64,000 nucleotides of DNA from Demequina subtropica (GCF_000971235.1 NZ_BBMB01000002.1:124001-188000); one strand, 5' to 3'. Positions 25,782-34,466 are shown, counted from the stretch's first letter. The notes: generated by a model not told the origin, from the letters alone. Made by a program: numbers and translations.

Positions 25782-27440
25782 GTGAAGTTCAGCAAGTCCG
25801 TGATCGGCGGTGCGGCCCTCGCCTCGGCGTCCGCGCTCGTCCTGGTCGGCTGCTCGCCTGAGGGCTCCGAGTCCGACTCGACCGCGACGGCGGGCGACTC
25901 GGCATCGACCGGCGCCGCCATCATCAAGACCAACGGCTCCGAGCCGCAGAACCCGCTCATCCCGGTCGCGACCAACGAGACCGGCGGCGGCAAGATCATC
26001 GACGCCCTCTTCGCGGGCCTTGTGTACTACGACGCCACCGGCGCCGCGCACAACGAGGTCGCCGAGTCCATCGAGACCGACGACTCGCAGACCTTCACCG
26101 TCACGCTCAAGGACGGCTGGACCTTCACCGACGGCACGCCCGTCACCGCGAGCTCCTTCGTGGACGCGTGGAACTGGGGCGCCGACCCGGCGAACTCCGC
26201 CACCGCGCTCAACAGCTACTTCTTCGAGCAGATCGAGGGCTTCGACGGCTACAACTCGGAGGAGGGCGCCTCCAACCCCGAGATGTCCGGCCTCAAGGTC
26301 ATCGACGACTCGACCTTCACCATCACGCTCGCGGCGCCGAACGCGGAGTTCCCCCTCGCGCTCGGCTACTCGGCCTTCTACCCGCTGCCCGAGTCCTTCT
26401 TCGCGGACCCCGAGGCCTTCGGCAAGGCCCCGGTCGGCAACGGCATCTACACGCTCGCCTCGGCGGACGACTGGAAGCACGATGTCCAGATCGACCTGTC
26501 GGTCAACGACTCGTACGCCGGTGAGCGCGAGGTCATGAACGACGGCCTCTCGATCGTCTTCTACGCGTCGCAGGACGCCGCCTACGCGGACCTCCTCGCG
26601 GGCAACGTCGACGTGATCGACGGCATCCCGGACGCGAACCTCGCGACCTTCGGTGACGACCTCGGCGAGCGCGCGGTCAACCAGCCCGCCGCGATCTTCC
26701 AGTCCTTCACCATCCCGCAGAACCTCGAGCACTTCTCGGGCGAGGAGGGCAACCTCCGTCGCCAGGCGCTCTCGATGGCGATCAACCGCGACGAGATCAC
26801 GAACGTGATCTTCCAGGACACCCGTACGCCGGCCTCCGACTTCACGTCGCCGGTCATCGACGGCTGGTCGGACTCGATCCCCGGCTCCGAGGTCCTCGAG
26901 TACAACCCCGAGAAGGCGGTTGAGCTCTGGGCCGAGGCCGACGCGATCTCGCCGTGGTCGGGCACCTTCTCGATCGGCTACAACTCGGACGGCGGTCACC
27001 AGACCTGGGTCGAGGCTGTCACCAACTCGATCGAGAACACGCTCGGCATCGACGCGTCGGGCCTGCCCTACGCGACCTTCGCCGACTTCCGCACCGACGT
27101 GACGAACCGCACCATCACCGGCGCGTTCCGCACCGGCTGGCAGGCGGACTACCCGTCGCTCGAGAACTTCCTCGGCCCGATCTACTACACCGGTGCCGGC
27201 TCGAACGATGGCGACTACTCCTCGGAGGAGTTCGACACCCTGGTCGACGAGGGCAAGACCGCCTCGACGCCCGAGGAGGCCATCGAGAAGTTCCAGCAGG
27301 CGCAGGAGGTCCTGTTCACGGACCTGCCGGCCATCCCGCTCTGGTACTCCAACGTGACCGGTGGCTACGCGGACACCGTCGAGAACGTCCAGTTCGACTG
27401 GCACTCGGTCCCGCTGTTCTACGAGATCACCAAGAAGTAA
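25782..27440 (+). CDS. Peptide ABC transporter substrate-binding lipoprotein (OppA/DppA family)
   Basis: 552 residues. A lipoprotein signal (KFSKSVIGGAALASASALVLVGC, Cys about 24) precedes an SBP family 5 domain of normal length. Typical segments: NGSEPQNPLIPVATNETGGGKIIDALFAGLVYYD, FTVTLKDGWTFTDGTPVTASSFVDAWN, LRRQALSMAINRDEI, and a C-terminal AFRTGWQADYPSLENFLGPIYYT. It binds oligopeptides outside the cell. The GTG at 25782 follows AGGAGG. Codon use is strongly biased, suggesting high expression. It is separated from the permease genes by two strong hairpins. Confidence 0.94.
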   Translation: MKFSKSVIGGAALASASALVLVGCSPEGSESDSTATAGDSASTGAAIIKTNGSEPQNPLIPVATNETGGGKIIDALFAGLVYYDATGAAHNEVAESIETDDSQTFTVTLKDGWTFTDGTPVTASSFVDAWNWGADPANSATALNSYFFEQIEGFDGYNSEEGASNPEMSGLKVIDDSTFTITLAAPNAEFPLALGYSAFYPLPESFFADPEAFGKAPVGNGIYTLASADDWKHDVQIDLSVNDSYAGEREVMNDGLSIVFYASQDAAYADLLAGNVDVIDGIPDANLATFGDDLGERAVNQPAAIFQSFTIPQNLEHFSGEEGNLRRQALSMAINRDEITNVIFQDTRTPASDFTSPVIDGWSDSIPGSEVLEYNPEKAVELWAEADAISPWSGTFSIGYNSDGGHQTWVEAVTNSIENTLGIDASGLPYATFADFRTDVTNRTITGAFRTGWQADYPSLENFLGPIYYTGAGSNDGDYSSEEFDTLVDEGKTASTPEEAIEKFQQAQEVLFTDLPAIPLWYSNVTGGYADTVENVQFDWHSVPLFYEITKK

Positions 27441-27447
27441 GCGCCAC

Positions 27448-27481
27448 CTTTGCCCGCCTCGCGACCGCGAGGCGGGCAAAG
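27448..27481. terminator. 16-bp hairpin after the peptide-binding protein gene
   Basis: Perfect 16-bp arms (27448-27463, 27466-27481) around a 2-nt centre, 7 nt past the stop. It could end most transcripts or stabilise the binding-protein mRNA. Confidence 0.75.
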
Positions 27482-27491
27482 TGCGTCTGTC

Positions 27492-27541
27492 CTCAAGGCC
27501 CCGTCGGACGTGACTTCGCTCACGCCCGACGGGGCCTTGAG
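27492..27541. terminator. Second hairpin in the binding protein-permease gap
   Basis: 16-bp perfect arms (27492-27507, 27526-27541) with an 18-nt loop that itself can pair (CGTGA/TCACG). It directly follows the first hairpin, making a tandem terminator/attenuator. Confidence 0.7.
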
Positions 27542-27586
27542 CGCGGCCAACCCCACCGTGGGGACGGATGCACTCGGCACGCAGAG

Positions 27587-27592
27587 TAGAAT
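27587..27592 (+). promoter_or_regulatory. -10 candidate (TAGAAT) for the permease genes
   Basis: TAGAAT lies 45 nt before the first permease ATG, downstream of both hairpins. It would let the permease/ATPase genes be expressed independently of the binding protein. No clear -35. Confidence 0.4.
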
Positions 27593-27637
27593 CGGCCACC
27601 ATATGTTCCAGACGAAGCACATCCGAGGAGCGCGCCC

Positions 27638-28564
27638 ATGCTGATGTATGTGGTCCGCCGCCTCCTCCAGGCGGTCCCGGTCGTGATCGGCACCACCTTC
27701 CTGATCTATTTCATGGTCTTCTCCATGCCGGGAGACCCGATCCTCGCGATGTTCGGCGACAAGACGCCGAGCCCCGCGGTGTACGACGCGCTGGCGGCCC
27801 AGTACCACCTGGACCAGCCGTTCATCGTGCAGTACGGGCTCTACATGAAGGATCTGTTCACGGGAAACCTGGGCACGACCTTCTCGGGTGAGGACGTGGG
27901 CACCGTGCTCGCGCGCACCTTCCCGGTCACGCTGAAGCTCGCAGCCATGGCGATCACGTTCGAGTTCATCACCGCGGTGGTGCTCGGCCTCTTCGCCGGC
28001 CTCCGCAAGGGCAAGCTGTTCGACAACATCACGCTCGTGATCGGCCTCATCCTGATGTCGGTGCCGATCTTCGTGCTCTGCTTCATCGCCCAGTACTTCG
28101 TGGCGATCAAGTGGGGCTGGGCCTCGCCGACCGTCGGCGCGGACACGAGCTTCTCGAACATGCTGCTGCCGGCGATCGTCCTCGCGCTGAGCCTGTTCAC
28201 CACGTCCATGCGCCTGATGCGCGGTACCGTCATCGACACGCGCAGCCGCGACTGGGTCCGCACCGCGTACGCGAAGGGCCTCCCTGCGCGCCGCGTGATC
28301 CCCGTGCACGTGCTGCGCAACTCGCTCATCCCCGTCGTCACCAACTCGGCCGCCAACTTCGGCGTGCTGATGGTCGGCGCGACCGTGACCGAGGGAATCT
28401 TCAACATTCCCGGCGTCGGCAACACGCTCTACCAGGCGATCGTGCGAGGTGAGGGGCCCACGGTCGTGAGCTTCGTGACCGTGATGGTGCTGGCGTACGT
28501 CGCCATCAACATCCTGGTCGACCTGCTCTACGCCGTTCTTGACCCGAGGATCCGTTATGCCTAA
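27638..28564 (+). CDS. Peptide ABC transporter permease (DppB/OppB family)
   Basis: 308 residues. The N-terminal MYVVRRLLQAVPVVIGTTFLIYFMVFSMPGDP is the family opening, with six predicted helices. The EAA-type coupling loop is RDWVRTAYAKGLPARRVIPVHVLRNSLIPVVT. It forms the channel with the 28557 product. A CGAGGAG ribosome binding site precedes the ATG by 7 nt. Confidence 0.93.
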   Translation: MLMYVVRRLLQAVPVVIGTTFLIYFMVFSMPGDPILAMFGDKTPSPAVYDALAAQYHLDQPFIVQYGLYMKDLFTGNLGTTFSGEDVGTVLARTFPVTLKLAAMAITFEFITAVVLGLFAGLRKGKLFDNITLVIGLILMSVPIFVLCFIAQYFVAIKWGWASPTVGADTSFSNMLLPAIVLALSLFTTSMRLMRGTVIDTRSRDWVRTAYAKGLPARRVIPVHVLRNSLIPVVTNSAANFGVLMVGATVTEGIFNIPGVGNTLYQAIVRGEGPTVVSFVTVMVLAYVAINILVDLLYAVLDPRIRYA

Positions 28565-29495
28565 GCCCGAGCACTACGTCGCGCCGTTCGACGAGAACGA
28601 GATGGCCGAGGTCGACAAGATCAAGCTCGACGAGAAGCCCTCGAACCTGTGGCGCGACGCGTGGCGTTCGCTGCGTCGCCGCCCGCTGTTCTACATCTCT
28701 CTCGCCGCGGTGTTCGTCATCCTCCTGATGGCGCTGTTCCCCACGCTGTTCACCGATGTGGCCCCCGACAAGGACTGCTTCCTGGTGGACTCCAACGGCG
28801 GCCCGACCGAGGGCCACCCGATGGGCTTCACGCGCCTGGGCTGCGACGTCTACGCCCGTGTGGTGTGGGGCGCCCGCACCTCGCTCGCGGTCGGCCTGCT
28901 CGCCACCCTGATCTCCGGCGTCCTCGGCGTCATCATGGGCGCGCTCGCCGGCTTCTACGGCGGCTGGGTCGACTCGGTCCTGTCCCGCCTCGGCGACATC
29001 TTCTTCTCGATCCCCTACATCCTCGCGGCCGTCGTGATCATGACGACCTTCTCGGACTACCGCAACGTCCTCACGCTCGCCTTCGCGATCGGTGGATTCG
29101 CGTGGGCCTCCCTGGCCCGCATCCTGCGCTCCGAGATCCTGCGTGTGAAGTCCGGGGACTTCGTGATGGCGTCCACCGCGACCGGTCGGACCAAGTTCGG
29201 CACGCTCATCTCGCACGTGCTGCCCAACTCGATCACCCCGGTCATCGTGTACCTCACGCTGTCGCTCGGCGGTGCGATCGTCGCGGAGGCCACCCTGAGC
29301 TTCCTCGGTGTGGGCCTCGGCCCGGACGTCATGTCCTGGGGTAACGACATCAGCGCGGCGCAGACCAGCATCCGCACCGCGCCGATGACCCTGATCTGGC
29401 CGTCGATCTTCCTCACCGTGACCGTCCTCGCCTTCATCACGCTCGGCGAGCTCGTGCGCGACGCCCTCGACCCGAAGGCGAGGGCCCGCGGATGA
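28557..29495 (+). CDS. Peptide ABC transporter permease (DppC/OppC family)
   Basis: 312 residues. A cytoplasmic N-terminal segment of about 45 residues, a first helix, a periplasmic domain (PDKDCFLVDSNGGPTEGHPMGFTRLGCDVYARVVWGAR), then five helices. The coupling loop is KSGDFVMASTATGRTKFGTLISHVLPNSITPVIV. The ATG overlaps the end of the upstream permease gene by 8 nt and is 6 nt after GAGGA; a TTG 18 nt upstream is in frame but lacks such support. The two cysteines in the outer loop could form a disulfide. Confidence 0.92.
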   Translation: MPKPEHYVAPFDENEMAEVDKIKLDEKPSNLWRDAWRSLRRRPLFYISLAAVFVILLMALFPTLFTDVAPDKDCFLVDSNGGPTEGHPMGFTRLGCDVYARVVWGARTSLAVGLLATLISGVLGVIMGALAGFYGGWVDSVLSRLGDIFFSIPYILAAVVIMTTFSDYRNVLTLAFAIGGFAWASLARILRSEILRVKSGDFVMASTATGRTKFGTLISHVLPNSITPVIVYLTLSLGGAIVAEATLSFLGVGLGPDVMSWGNDISAAQTSIRTAPMTLIWPSIFLTVTVLAFITLGELVRDALDPKARARG

Positions 29496-31225
29496 CCCAG
29501 GAGACCAATGTGACCGATTACGCGGAGCCGCTCGTCTCCATCAAGGACCTCGAGATCGGTTTCCAGACCGGTAACGGCTTCGTCCAGGCGGTGAAGGGCG
29601 TCTCGTTCGACATCTTCCCGGGCGAGACCGTCGCGATCGTCGGCGAGTCCGGCTCCGGCAAGTCGACCACCGCCACCGGCATCATCGACCTGCTCCCGAG
29701 CAACGGCCGCATCACCGGCGGCTCCGTCATGTTCGGCGGCAAGGACCTGACGAAGGCCTCCAAGAAGGAGATCGTCGAGGTTCGCGGCCGCGAGATCGGC
29801 TACGTCCCGCAGGACCCGATGTCCAACCTCAACCCGGTCTGGAACGTCGGTTTCCAGGTCCGTGAGGCTGTTCTTGCCAACAACATGGCGAAGAGCAAGA
29901 AGGACGCGGACAAGCGCGCGATCGAGGTGCTCCAGGAGGCCGGTCTGGCCGACGCGGAGCGTCGCATGAAGCAGTTCCCGCACCAGTTCTCCGGCGGCAT
30001 GCGTCAGCGCGTGCTCATCGGCATCGGCCTGGCGGCGGATCCCAAGCTGCTCATCGCGGACGAGCCCACCTCGGCGCTCGACGTCACCGTGCAGCGCGTG
30101 ATCCTCGACCACCTCGAGTCGCTCACGCGTGAGAAGAACACGGCGCTGCTGCTCATCACGCACGACCTGGGCCTCGCCGCCGAGCGCGCGTCCAAGGTCA
30201 TCGTGATGTACCAGGGCAAGATCGCCGAGGCCGGTCCGAGCCTCGAGATCCTCCAGAACCCCCAGCACCCGTACACGAAGCGCCTCATCGCGGCGGCCCC
30301 GAGCCTCGCGTCGCAGCGCCTCAAGTCGACCAAGGTGTCGGTGACGGAGGCCCCGCAGGGCGATGAGATCGACCTCGCGGCCGCATCGGCCCACCGCCAC
30401 GCGGTGGTGGACAAGGCCGACCACGCCGGCGCGCCGGCGATCGAGGTGAAGGACCTCACCAAGGTCTTCTCGATCCGCAAGGGCGGCTTCCGCTCGGAGC
30501 CGTTCACGGCAGTCGACAAGGTCAACTTCCAGGTGCCGCGCGGCACCACGATGGCGCTCGTGGGCGAGTCCGGCTCGGGCAAGTCCACCGTCGCCAAGAT
30601 GGTGCTCGGCCTCGAGACCGCGACCGAGGGCGAGATCCTCATCGCGGGCAAGGACGCCACCGCGCTCGGCCGTGCGGAGATGCTGGAGCACCGCCGCCGG
30701 ATGCAGCCGGTGTTCCAGGACCCGTACGGCTCCCTGGACCCGATGCGCTCGATCGGCGCGATCATCCGCGAGCCGCTGGACGTGCACAAGGTGGGCGACA
30801 AGAAGTCCCGCCAGCAGCGCGTCAACGAGGTGCTCGACGAGGTCGCGCTGCCGCGCATGATCGCGTCGCGCTACCCCAACGAGCTCTCGGGCGGCCAGCG
30901 TCAGCGCGTGGCGATCGCCCGCGCCCTCGCGCTCAAGCCCGACGTGGTCATCCTCGACGAGGCGGTCTCCGCCCTCGACGTGCTGGTCCAGGCGCAGGTG
31001 CTGCAGCTCCTCGCGGACCTCCAGGAGGAGCTGGGCCTCACGTACCTCTTCATCACCCACGACCTCGCCGTCGTGCGCGTCGTCGCCGACGACGTGGCCG
31101 TGATGGAGCGGGGCAAGATCGTCGAGAAGGGCAACGTGGAGGAGATCTTCGCGAACGCGAAGACCGAGTACACGCAGAAGCTGCTCGACGCCATCCCCGG
31201 CGCGAACATCCCGCTCGGCGCGTAA
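29492..31225 (+). CDS. Peptide ABC transporter ATPase, fused DppD-DppF
   Basis: 577 residues with two complete ATPase domains. Domain 1 (about 14-270): Walker A GESGSGKS at 51-58, signature FSGGMRQRV, Walker B LLIADEPTSALD. Domain 2 (about 316-575): Walker A at 358-365, signature LSGGQRQRVAIARAL, Walker B VVILDEAVSALD. Both have the oligopeptide-type C-terminal extension (HPYTKRL; TEYTQKLLDAIPG). In domain 2 the usual DEPVSALD proline is Ala. Its start overlaps the preceding stop (ATGA). Confidence 0.93.
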   Translation: MTQETNVTDYAEPLVSIKDLEIGFQTGNGFVQAVKGVSFDIFPGETVAIVGESGSGKSTTATGIIDLLPSNGRITGGSVMFGGKDLTKASKKEIVEVRGREIGYVPQDPMSNLNPVWNVGFQVREAVLANNMAKSKKDADKRAIEVLQEAGLADAERRMKQFPHQFSGGMRQRVLIGIGLAADPKLLIADEPTSALDVTVQRVILDHLESLTREKNTALLLITHDLGLAAERASKVIVMYQGKIAEAGPSLEILQNPQHPYTKRLIAAAPSLASQRLKSTKVSVTEAPQGDEIDLAAASAHRHAVVDKADHAGAPAIEVKDLTKVFSIRKGGFRSEPFTAVDKVNFQVPRGTTMALVGESGSGKSTVAKMVLGLETATEGEILIAGKDATALGRAEMLEHRRRMQPVFQDPYGSLDPMRSIGAIIREPLDVHKVGDKKSRQQRVNEVLDEVALPRMIASRYPNELSGGQRQRVAIARALALKPDVVILDEAVSALDVLVQAQVLQLLADLQEELGLTYLFITHDLAVVRVVADDVAVMERGKIVEKGNVEEIFANAKTEYTQKLLDAIPGANIPLGA

Positions 31226-31236
31226 GCACCGAGACA

Positions 31237-31281
31237 GCACAGGGCCCCGGCTCTCCCGCGAGGGAGGCCGGGGCCCTGTGC
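31237..31281. terminator. Terminator of the peptide ABC operon
   Basis: 15-bp arms (31237-31251, 31267-31281) with a nested CTCCC/GGGAG stem, 11 nt after the stop. Confidence 0.8.
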
Positions 31282-31284
31282 GTG

Positions 31285-31331
31285 GGGCAGACCCGCCGAA
31301 TGGGGCACCCACCGTCGTCTCCGGTCTGCCC
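31285..31331. repeat. Inverted repeat GGGCAGACC/GGTCTGCCC
   Basis: 9-bp arms (31285-31293, 31323-31331) directly after the terminator. The GGGGCA word recurs nearby, so it may be a degenerate palindromic element. Confidence 0.4.
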
Positions 31332-31368
31332 GTGCGCCCCATGGGGCAGCCCCGGTCGCTGTGTCGCG

Positions 31369-31524
31369 TTACTCCGGCGCCGGGATCTCGAGGCCCGCCA
31401 GCGGCGAGTCCTCGTCGAAGGGTGGCGCCTCGCCCACCACCTCGGTGGCGGGCCTGATCTTGTCCAGGTCCTTCTGCGCGCGCATGTGCGCGGCGCCCTG
31501 GTTGAACAGCTCCTCGAAGCTCAT
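31369..31524 (-). CDS. Small conserved-looking acidic protein, 51 aa
   Basis: A short gene missed by length-filtered gene finding. Minus-strand ATG (31522-31524) to TAA (31369-31371) encodes MSFEELFNQGAAHMRAQKDL and continues to a Pro/Glu tail (PLAGLEIPAPE). No membrane segment. A TAGGCT -10 box lies exactly 6 nt before the ATG, the same leaderless layout as many genes here. Codon use matches real genes. Function unknown; it is divergent from ychF. Confidence 0.65.
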   Translation of the reverse strand: MSFEELFNQGAAHMRAQKDLDKIRPATEVVGEAPPFDEDSPLAGLEIPAPE

Positions 31525-31530
31525 CCGGGA

Positions 31531-31536
31531 AGCCTA
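31531..31536 (-). promoter_or_regulatory. -10 box (TAGGCT) of the 51-aa gene
   Basis: TAGGCT on the minus strand ends 6 nt before ATG 31524. Confidence 0.5.
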
Positions 31537-31615
31537 CGGCGGGACGATGCGCGTGTCACCGCCGCGCCCGGGCGACGGCCGCATCGTCCCGACAGGCGGC
31601 AGGACCTGCCGCCGG

Positions 31616-31621
31616 TAGACT
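31616..31621 (+). promoter_or_regulatory. -10 box (TAGACT) of ychF
   Basis: TAGACT ends 8 nt before GTG 31630. An inverted pair of GGGACGATGCG words (31541-31551, 31580-31590) lies just upstream. Confidence 0.5.
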
Positions 31622-31629
31622 TGTCGCCC

Positions 31630-32715
31630 GTGGCACTCACTATCGGAATCGTCGGTCTCCCCAACGTCGGCAAGTCGACGCTCTTCAACGCCCTCACCCG
31701 CGCGGAGGTGCTCGCCGCGAACTACCCGTTCGCGACGATCGAGCCCAACGTCGGCGTGGTCCCGCTGCCGGACGCGCGCCTCGGCCAGCTCGCCGAGGTC
31801 TTCGGCTCGGAGCGCGAGGTCCCCGCGACGGTGTCGTTCGTCGACATCGCGGGCATCGTCAAGGGTGCGTCCGAGGGCGAGGGCCTGGGCAATGCGTTCC
31901 TTGCGAACATCCGCGAGGCGGACGCGATCTGCCAGGTGACCCGCGGCTTCGAGGACCCCGACGTCATCCACGTCGACGGCAAGGTCGACGCGGCGTCCGA
32001 CATCGAGACCATCAACACCGAGCTGATCCTCGCCGACCTCCAGACGGTCGAGAAGGCGATCCCGCGTCTCGAGAAGGAGGTGCGCGCCAAGAAGGCCGAC
32101 CCGAACTTCCTCGCCGCTGTCCAGACCGCGAAGGAGATCCTCGAGTCGGGCAAGGCGCTGAGCGCCGGCGCTCCCGAGGCCAAGCTGGACCTCGCGGACG
32201 TGAAGGAGCTCAACCTCCTCACCGCCAAGCCCTTCATCTACGTCTTCAACGTGGACGATGCGGTGCTCGCCGACGACTCCAAGAAGGCCGCCCTCGCGGC
32301 GCAGGTCGCGCCGGCCGAGGCGATCTTCCTCGACGCGAAGTTCGAGGCCGAGCTGGTCGAGCTCACCGAGGAGGAGGCCCGCGAGATGCTCGCGGAGAAC
32401 GGCCAGGACGAGTCCGGGCTGGACCAGCTCGCGCGAGTCGGCTTCGACACGCTCGGCCTGCAGACGTACCTCACCGCGGGGCCCAAGGAGGCTCGCGCGT
32501 GGACCATCCACAAGGGCTGGACCGCCCCGCAGGCGGCCGGCGTGATCCACACCGACTTCGAGCGCGGCTTCATCAAGGCCGAGGTGGTCCACTTCCACGA
32601 CCTGCTCGAGACCGGCTCGATGTCCGAGGCGAAGGCCAAGGGCAAGGTCCGCATCGAGGGCAAGGACTACGTCATGCAGGACGGCGACGTGGTCGAGTTC
32701 AGGTTTAACGTCTAG
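31630..32715 (+). CDS. ychF: Redox-regulated ATPase YchF (Obg-like)
   Basis: 361 residues. An OBG-family P-loop NTPase that prefers ATP and associates with ribosomes. G1 is GLPNVGKS (9-16), and the switch region is FATIEPNVGVVPLPD. VDIAGIVKGASEGEGLGN is G3, and NVDD replaces the usual NKxD, explaining ATP preference in the family. A helical insert and a C-terminal TGS domain end in the invariant DGDVVEFRFNV. The last codons and the next few bases are the prototype of a repeat found five more times downstream. GTG 31630 restores the family N-terminus. Confidence 0.95.
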   Translation: MALTIGIVGLPNVGKSTLFNALTRAEVLAANYPFATIEPNVGVVPLPDARLGQLAEVFGSEREVPATVSFVDIAGIVKGASEGEGLGNAFLANIREADAICQVTRGFEDPDVIHVDGKVDAASDIETINTELILADLQTVEKAIPRLEKEVRAKKADPNFLAAVQTAKEILESGKALSAGAPEAKLDLADVKELNLLTAKPFIYVFNVDDAVLADDSKKAALAAQVAPAEAIFLDAKFEAELVELTEEEAREMLAENGQDESGLDQLARVGFDTLGLQTYLTAGPKEARAWTIHKGWTAPQAAGVIHTDFERGFIKAEVVHFHDLLETGSMSEAKAKGKVRIEGKDYVMQDGDVVEFRFNV

Positions 32716-32720
32716 CTCCG
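32692..32720 (+). repeat. ychF-tail repeat, copy 0 (native ychF 3' end)
   Basis: The last codons of ychF (VEFRFNV-stop) plus 5 nt beyond. This segment recurs in altered form at 34533, 35341, 35941, 36725 and 37295, always preserving the VEFRFNV-stop (or close) coding sense. Confidence 0.75.
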
Positions 32721-32731
32721 GCTGCCGCTAC

Positions 32732-32762
32732 GACCCCGCTGCTCCACGTGAGCGGCGGGGTC
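32732..32762 (+). terminator. Terminator of ychF
   Basis: GACCCCGC (32732-32739) pairs with 32755-32762, with a nested GCTC/GAGC stem; CTTTGTT follows shortly. Confidence 0.75.
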
Positions 32763-32829
32763 TCGCCTTTGTTGGCGGACTGTGACCGCGCCATACGCGC
32801 ATGCAGAGTCGGGTACTGACGCGCGTCGA

Positions 32830-33426
32830 CTACGCGGTGGGCTGGAGCGCGCCGAAGCTGCGGCGGAGGAGTTCCACCGAGCTCTCGACCGCATCGGCTT
32901 CCGCCCATGCGGTGAGCGCGATGTCGAAGCAGGCGAGGGAGGCCTGGACGATGGCCTCGGCGCGCAGGCCCCGGTGGTCGCCTTCGAGGCGTTCGGCGAC
33001 GATGGGCGTGAGCAGGTGTGCCCACAGCAGGTGCTTCTCAAGGTTTCGCGCCCGCAGGGCCGGCGTGCTGCCGAGGATGCGCATCGCCTTCCTACCCTGC
33101 GCCTCGTTCCGGCCTGGGGTCGCGAGCAACGCCTCGTAGGACGCGAGGAGCGCGTCCCAGATCGGCTCGTCTGAGGGGCGAGCTACGAGCTGGTCCCGCA
33201 CATGCTCGCCCCAGCCAGCAGGATCGCCGATCACCGTGTCCTCCTTCGCGGGGAAGTACCGGTGAACGCTACGTGGCGAGACGCCGACCGCGGCGGCGAT
33301 CTGCTCGACGGTGACGTTGTCGAACCCATGCTCATCGAAGAGGTCCACCGCGACCTCGGAGATGCGCGCACGGACCGCGTCGCGCGCGATCGCGCGCGTG
33401 CCTCCGGGCTTGGTGACCTCGCTCAT
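32830..33426 (-). CDS. TetR-family transcriptional regulator
   Basis: 198 residues. An N-terminal helix-turn-helix (about 16-62: ISEVAVDLFDEHGFDNVTVEQIAAAVGVSPRSVHRYFPAKEDTV) and an all-helical ligand domain. It is divergent from the aldo-keto reductase at 33511, its likely target; the 84-bp spacer holds CTGACAG/CTGTCG half-sites. ATG 33424-33426 has TATGAT 6 nt upstream; the frame is open to 33447. First module after the ychF tail. Confidence 0.9.
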   Translation of the reverse strand: MSEVTKPGGTRAIARDAVRARISEVAVDLFDEHGFDNVTVEQIAAAVGVSPRSVHRYFPAKEDTVIGDPAGWGEHVRDQLVARPSDEPIWDALLASYEALLATPGRNEAQGRKAMRILGSTPALRARNLEKHLLWAHLLTPIVAERLEGDHRGLRAEAIVQASLACFDIALTAWAEADAVESSVELLRRSFGALQPTA

Positions 33427-33432
33427 AGATCC

Positions 33433-33438
33433 ATCATA
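33433..33438 (-). promoter_or_regulatory. -10 box (TATGAT) of the TetR gene
   Basis: Minus-strand TATGAT ends 6 nt before ATG 33426. Confidence 0.55.
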
Positions 33439-33510
33439 GCGCGCCACAAGTGGCAGAGACTGACAGATCAGGCGTATTCTGTCGTAAAGTCACACGAGAA
33501 GGGACACCCC

Positions 33511-34446
33511 ATGGAACAGCGCATCCTCGGCCGTCAGGGCCTCGCCGTCTCCGCCATCGGCTACGGCGCGATGGGTACCGCAGTCGGCTACGGCCCGAGC
33601 GACGACACCGAGTCCATCGCCGCGATCCGCGGCGCGAACGACCTCGGCGTCACGCACTTCGACACCGCCGAGATGTACGGCTGGGGTGTCGGCGAGCAGC
33701 TCCTCGGCACGGCCCTCGCGCCGATCCGTGACCAGGTCACCATCGCCACCAAGTTCGGCTTCACGCCCACGTATGCCCCCAACTCGCAGCCCGACCACGT
33801 CCGCAACGTGGTCGACAACAGCCTGCGCAACCTCGGTGTCGACCACATCGACGTGCTCTACCAGCACGTCCACGACCCGGCCGTGCCCGTCGAGGACGTC
33901 GTGGGCGTGATGAAGGAGTACGTCGACGCCGGCAAGGTGAGGTACCTCGGCCTGTCCAACACGACGCCCGACAATGTGCGGCGCGCACACGCCGTCCACC
34001 CGATCTCGGTGCTCCAGACCGAGTACTCGATCTTCGCCCGCCAGTCCGAGGCGTTCCTGCCCGTGCTCGAGGAGCTCGGCATCGGCCTCGTCGCCTACTC
34101 GCCGCTCGCGCGCGGCTTCCTCTCCGGCGCGGTCCAGCCCCGCTCCGCCTACGACGCGACCGACTTCCGCCAGCGCATCCCGTACTGGGCCCCCGAGCAC
34201 TACGACGCCAACGTCGCCATCGTCGAGGCGCTCACCGCGCTCGCCGATGAGAAGGGTGCGACCCTCGCGCAGCTCGCCATCGCCTGGTTGCTCGCGCAGC
34301 GGGACTACATCGTCCCCATCCCCGGCTCGCGCAACCCTGCACGCGTCGCGCAGAACATCGCCTCCGCAAGCATCGTCCTGACCGACGCTGACCTCGCGCG
34401 CATCGCTGAGATCGCACCGACCGGAGGAGTGGTCGCGGGACGCTGA
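33511..34446 (+). CDS. Aldo/keto reductase
   Basis: A 311-residue NADP(H)-dependent TIM-barrel oxidoreductase. The catalytic tetrad is visible: Asp and Tyr in FDTAEMYGWG, Lys in IATKFGF, His in VLYQHVHDP. The cofactor-binding C-terminus is IPIPGSRNPARVAQN. It resembles the YakC/Tas-like (AKR13) group. A GAGAAGGG site precedes the ATG. It is probably controlled by the divergent TetR regulator; the substrate is unknown. Confidence 0.92.
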   Translation: MEQRILGRQGLAVSAIGYGAMGTAVGYGPSDDTESIAAIRGANDLGVTHFDTAEMYGWGVGEQLLGTALAPIRDQVTIATKFGFTPTYAPNSQPDHVRNVVDNSLRNLGVDHIDVLYQHVHDPAVPVEDVVGVMKEYVDAGKVRYLGLSNTTPDNVRRAHAVHPISVLQTEYSIFARQSEAFLPVLEELGIGLVAYSPLARGFLSGAVQPRSAYDATDFRQRIPYWAPEHYDANVAIVEALTALADEKGATLAQLAIAWLLAQRDYIVPIPGSRNPARVAQNIASASIVLTDADLARIAEIAPTGGVVAGR

Positions 34447-34466
34447 TCCTGGCTCCGACGTGACGG

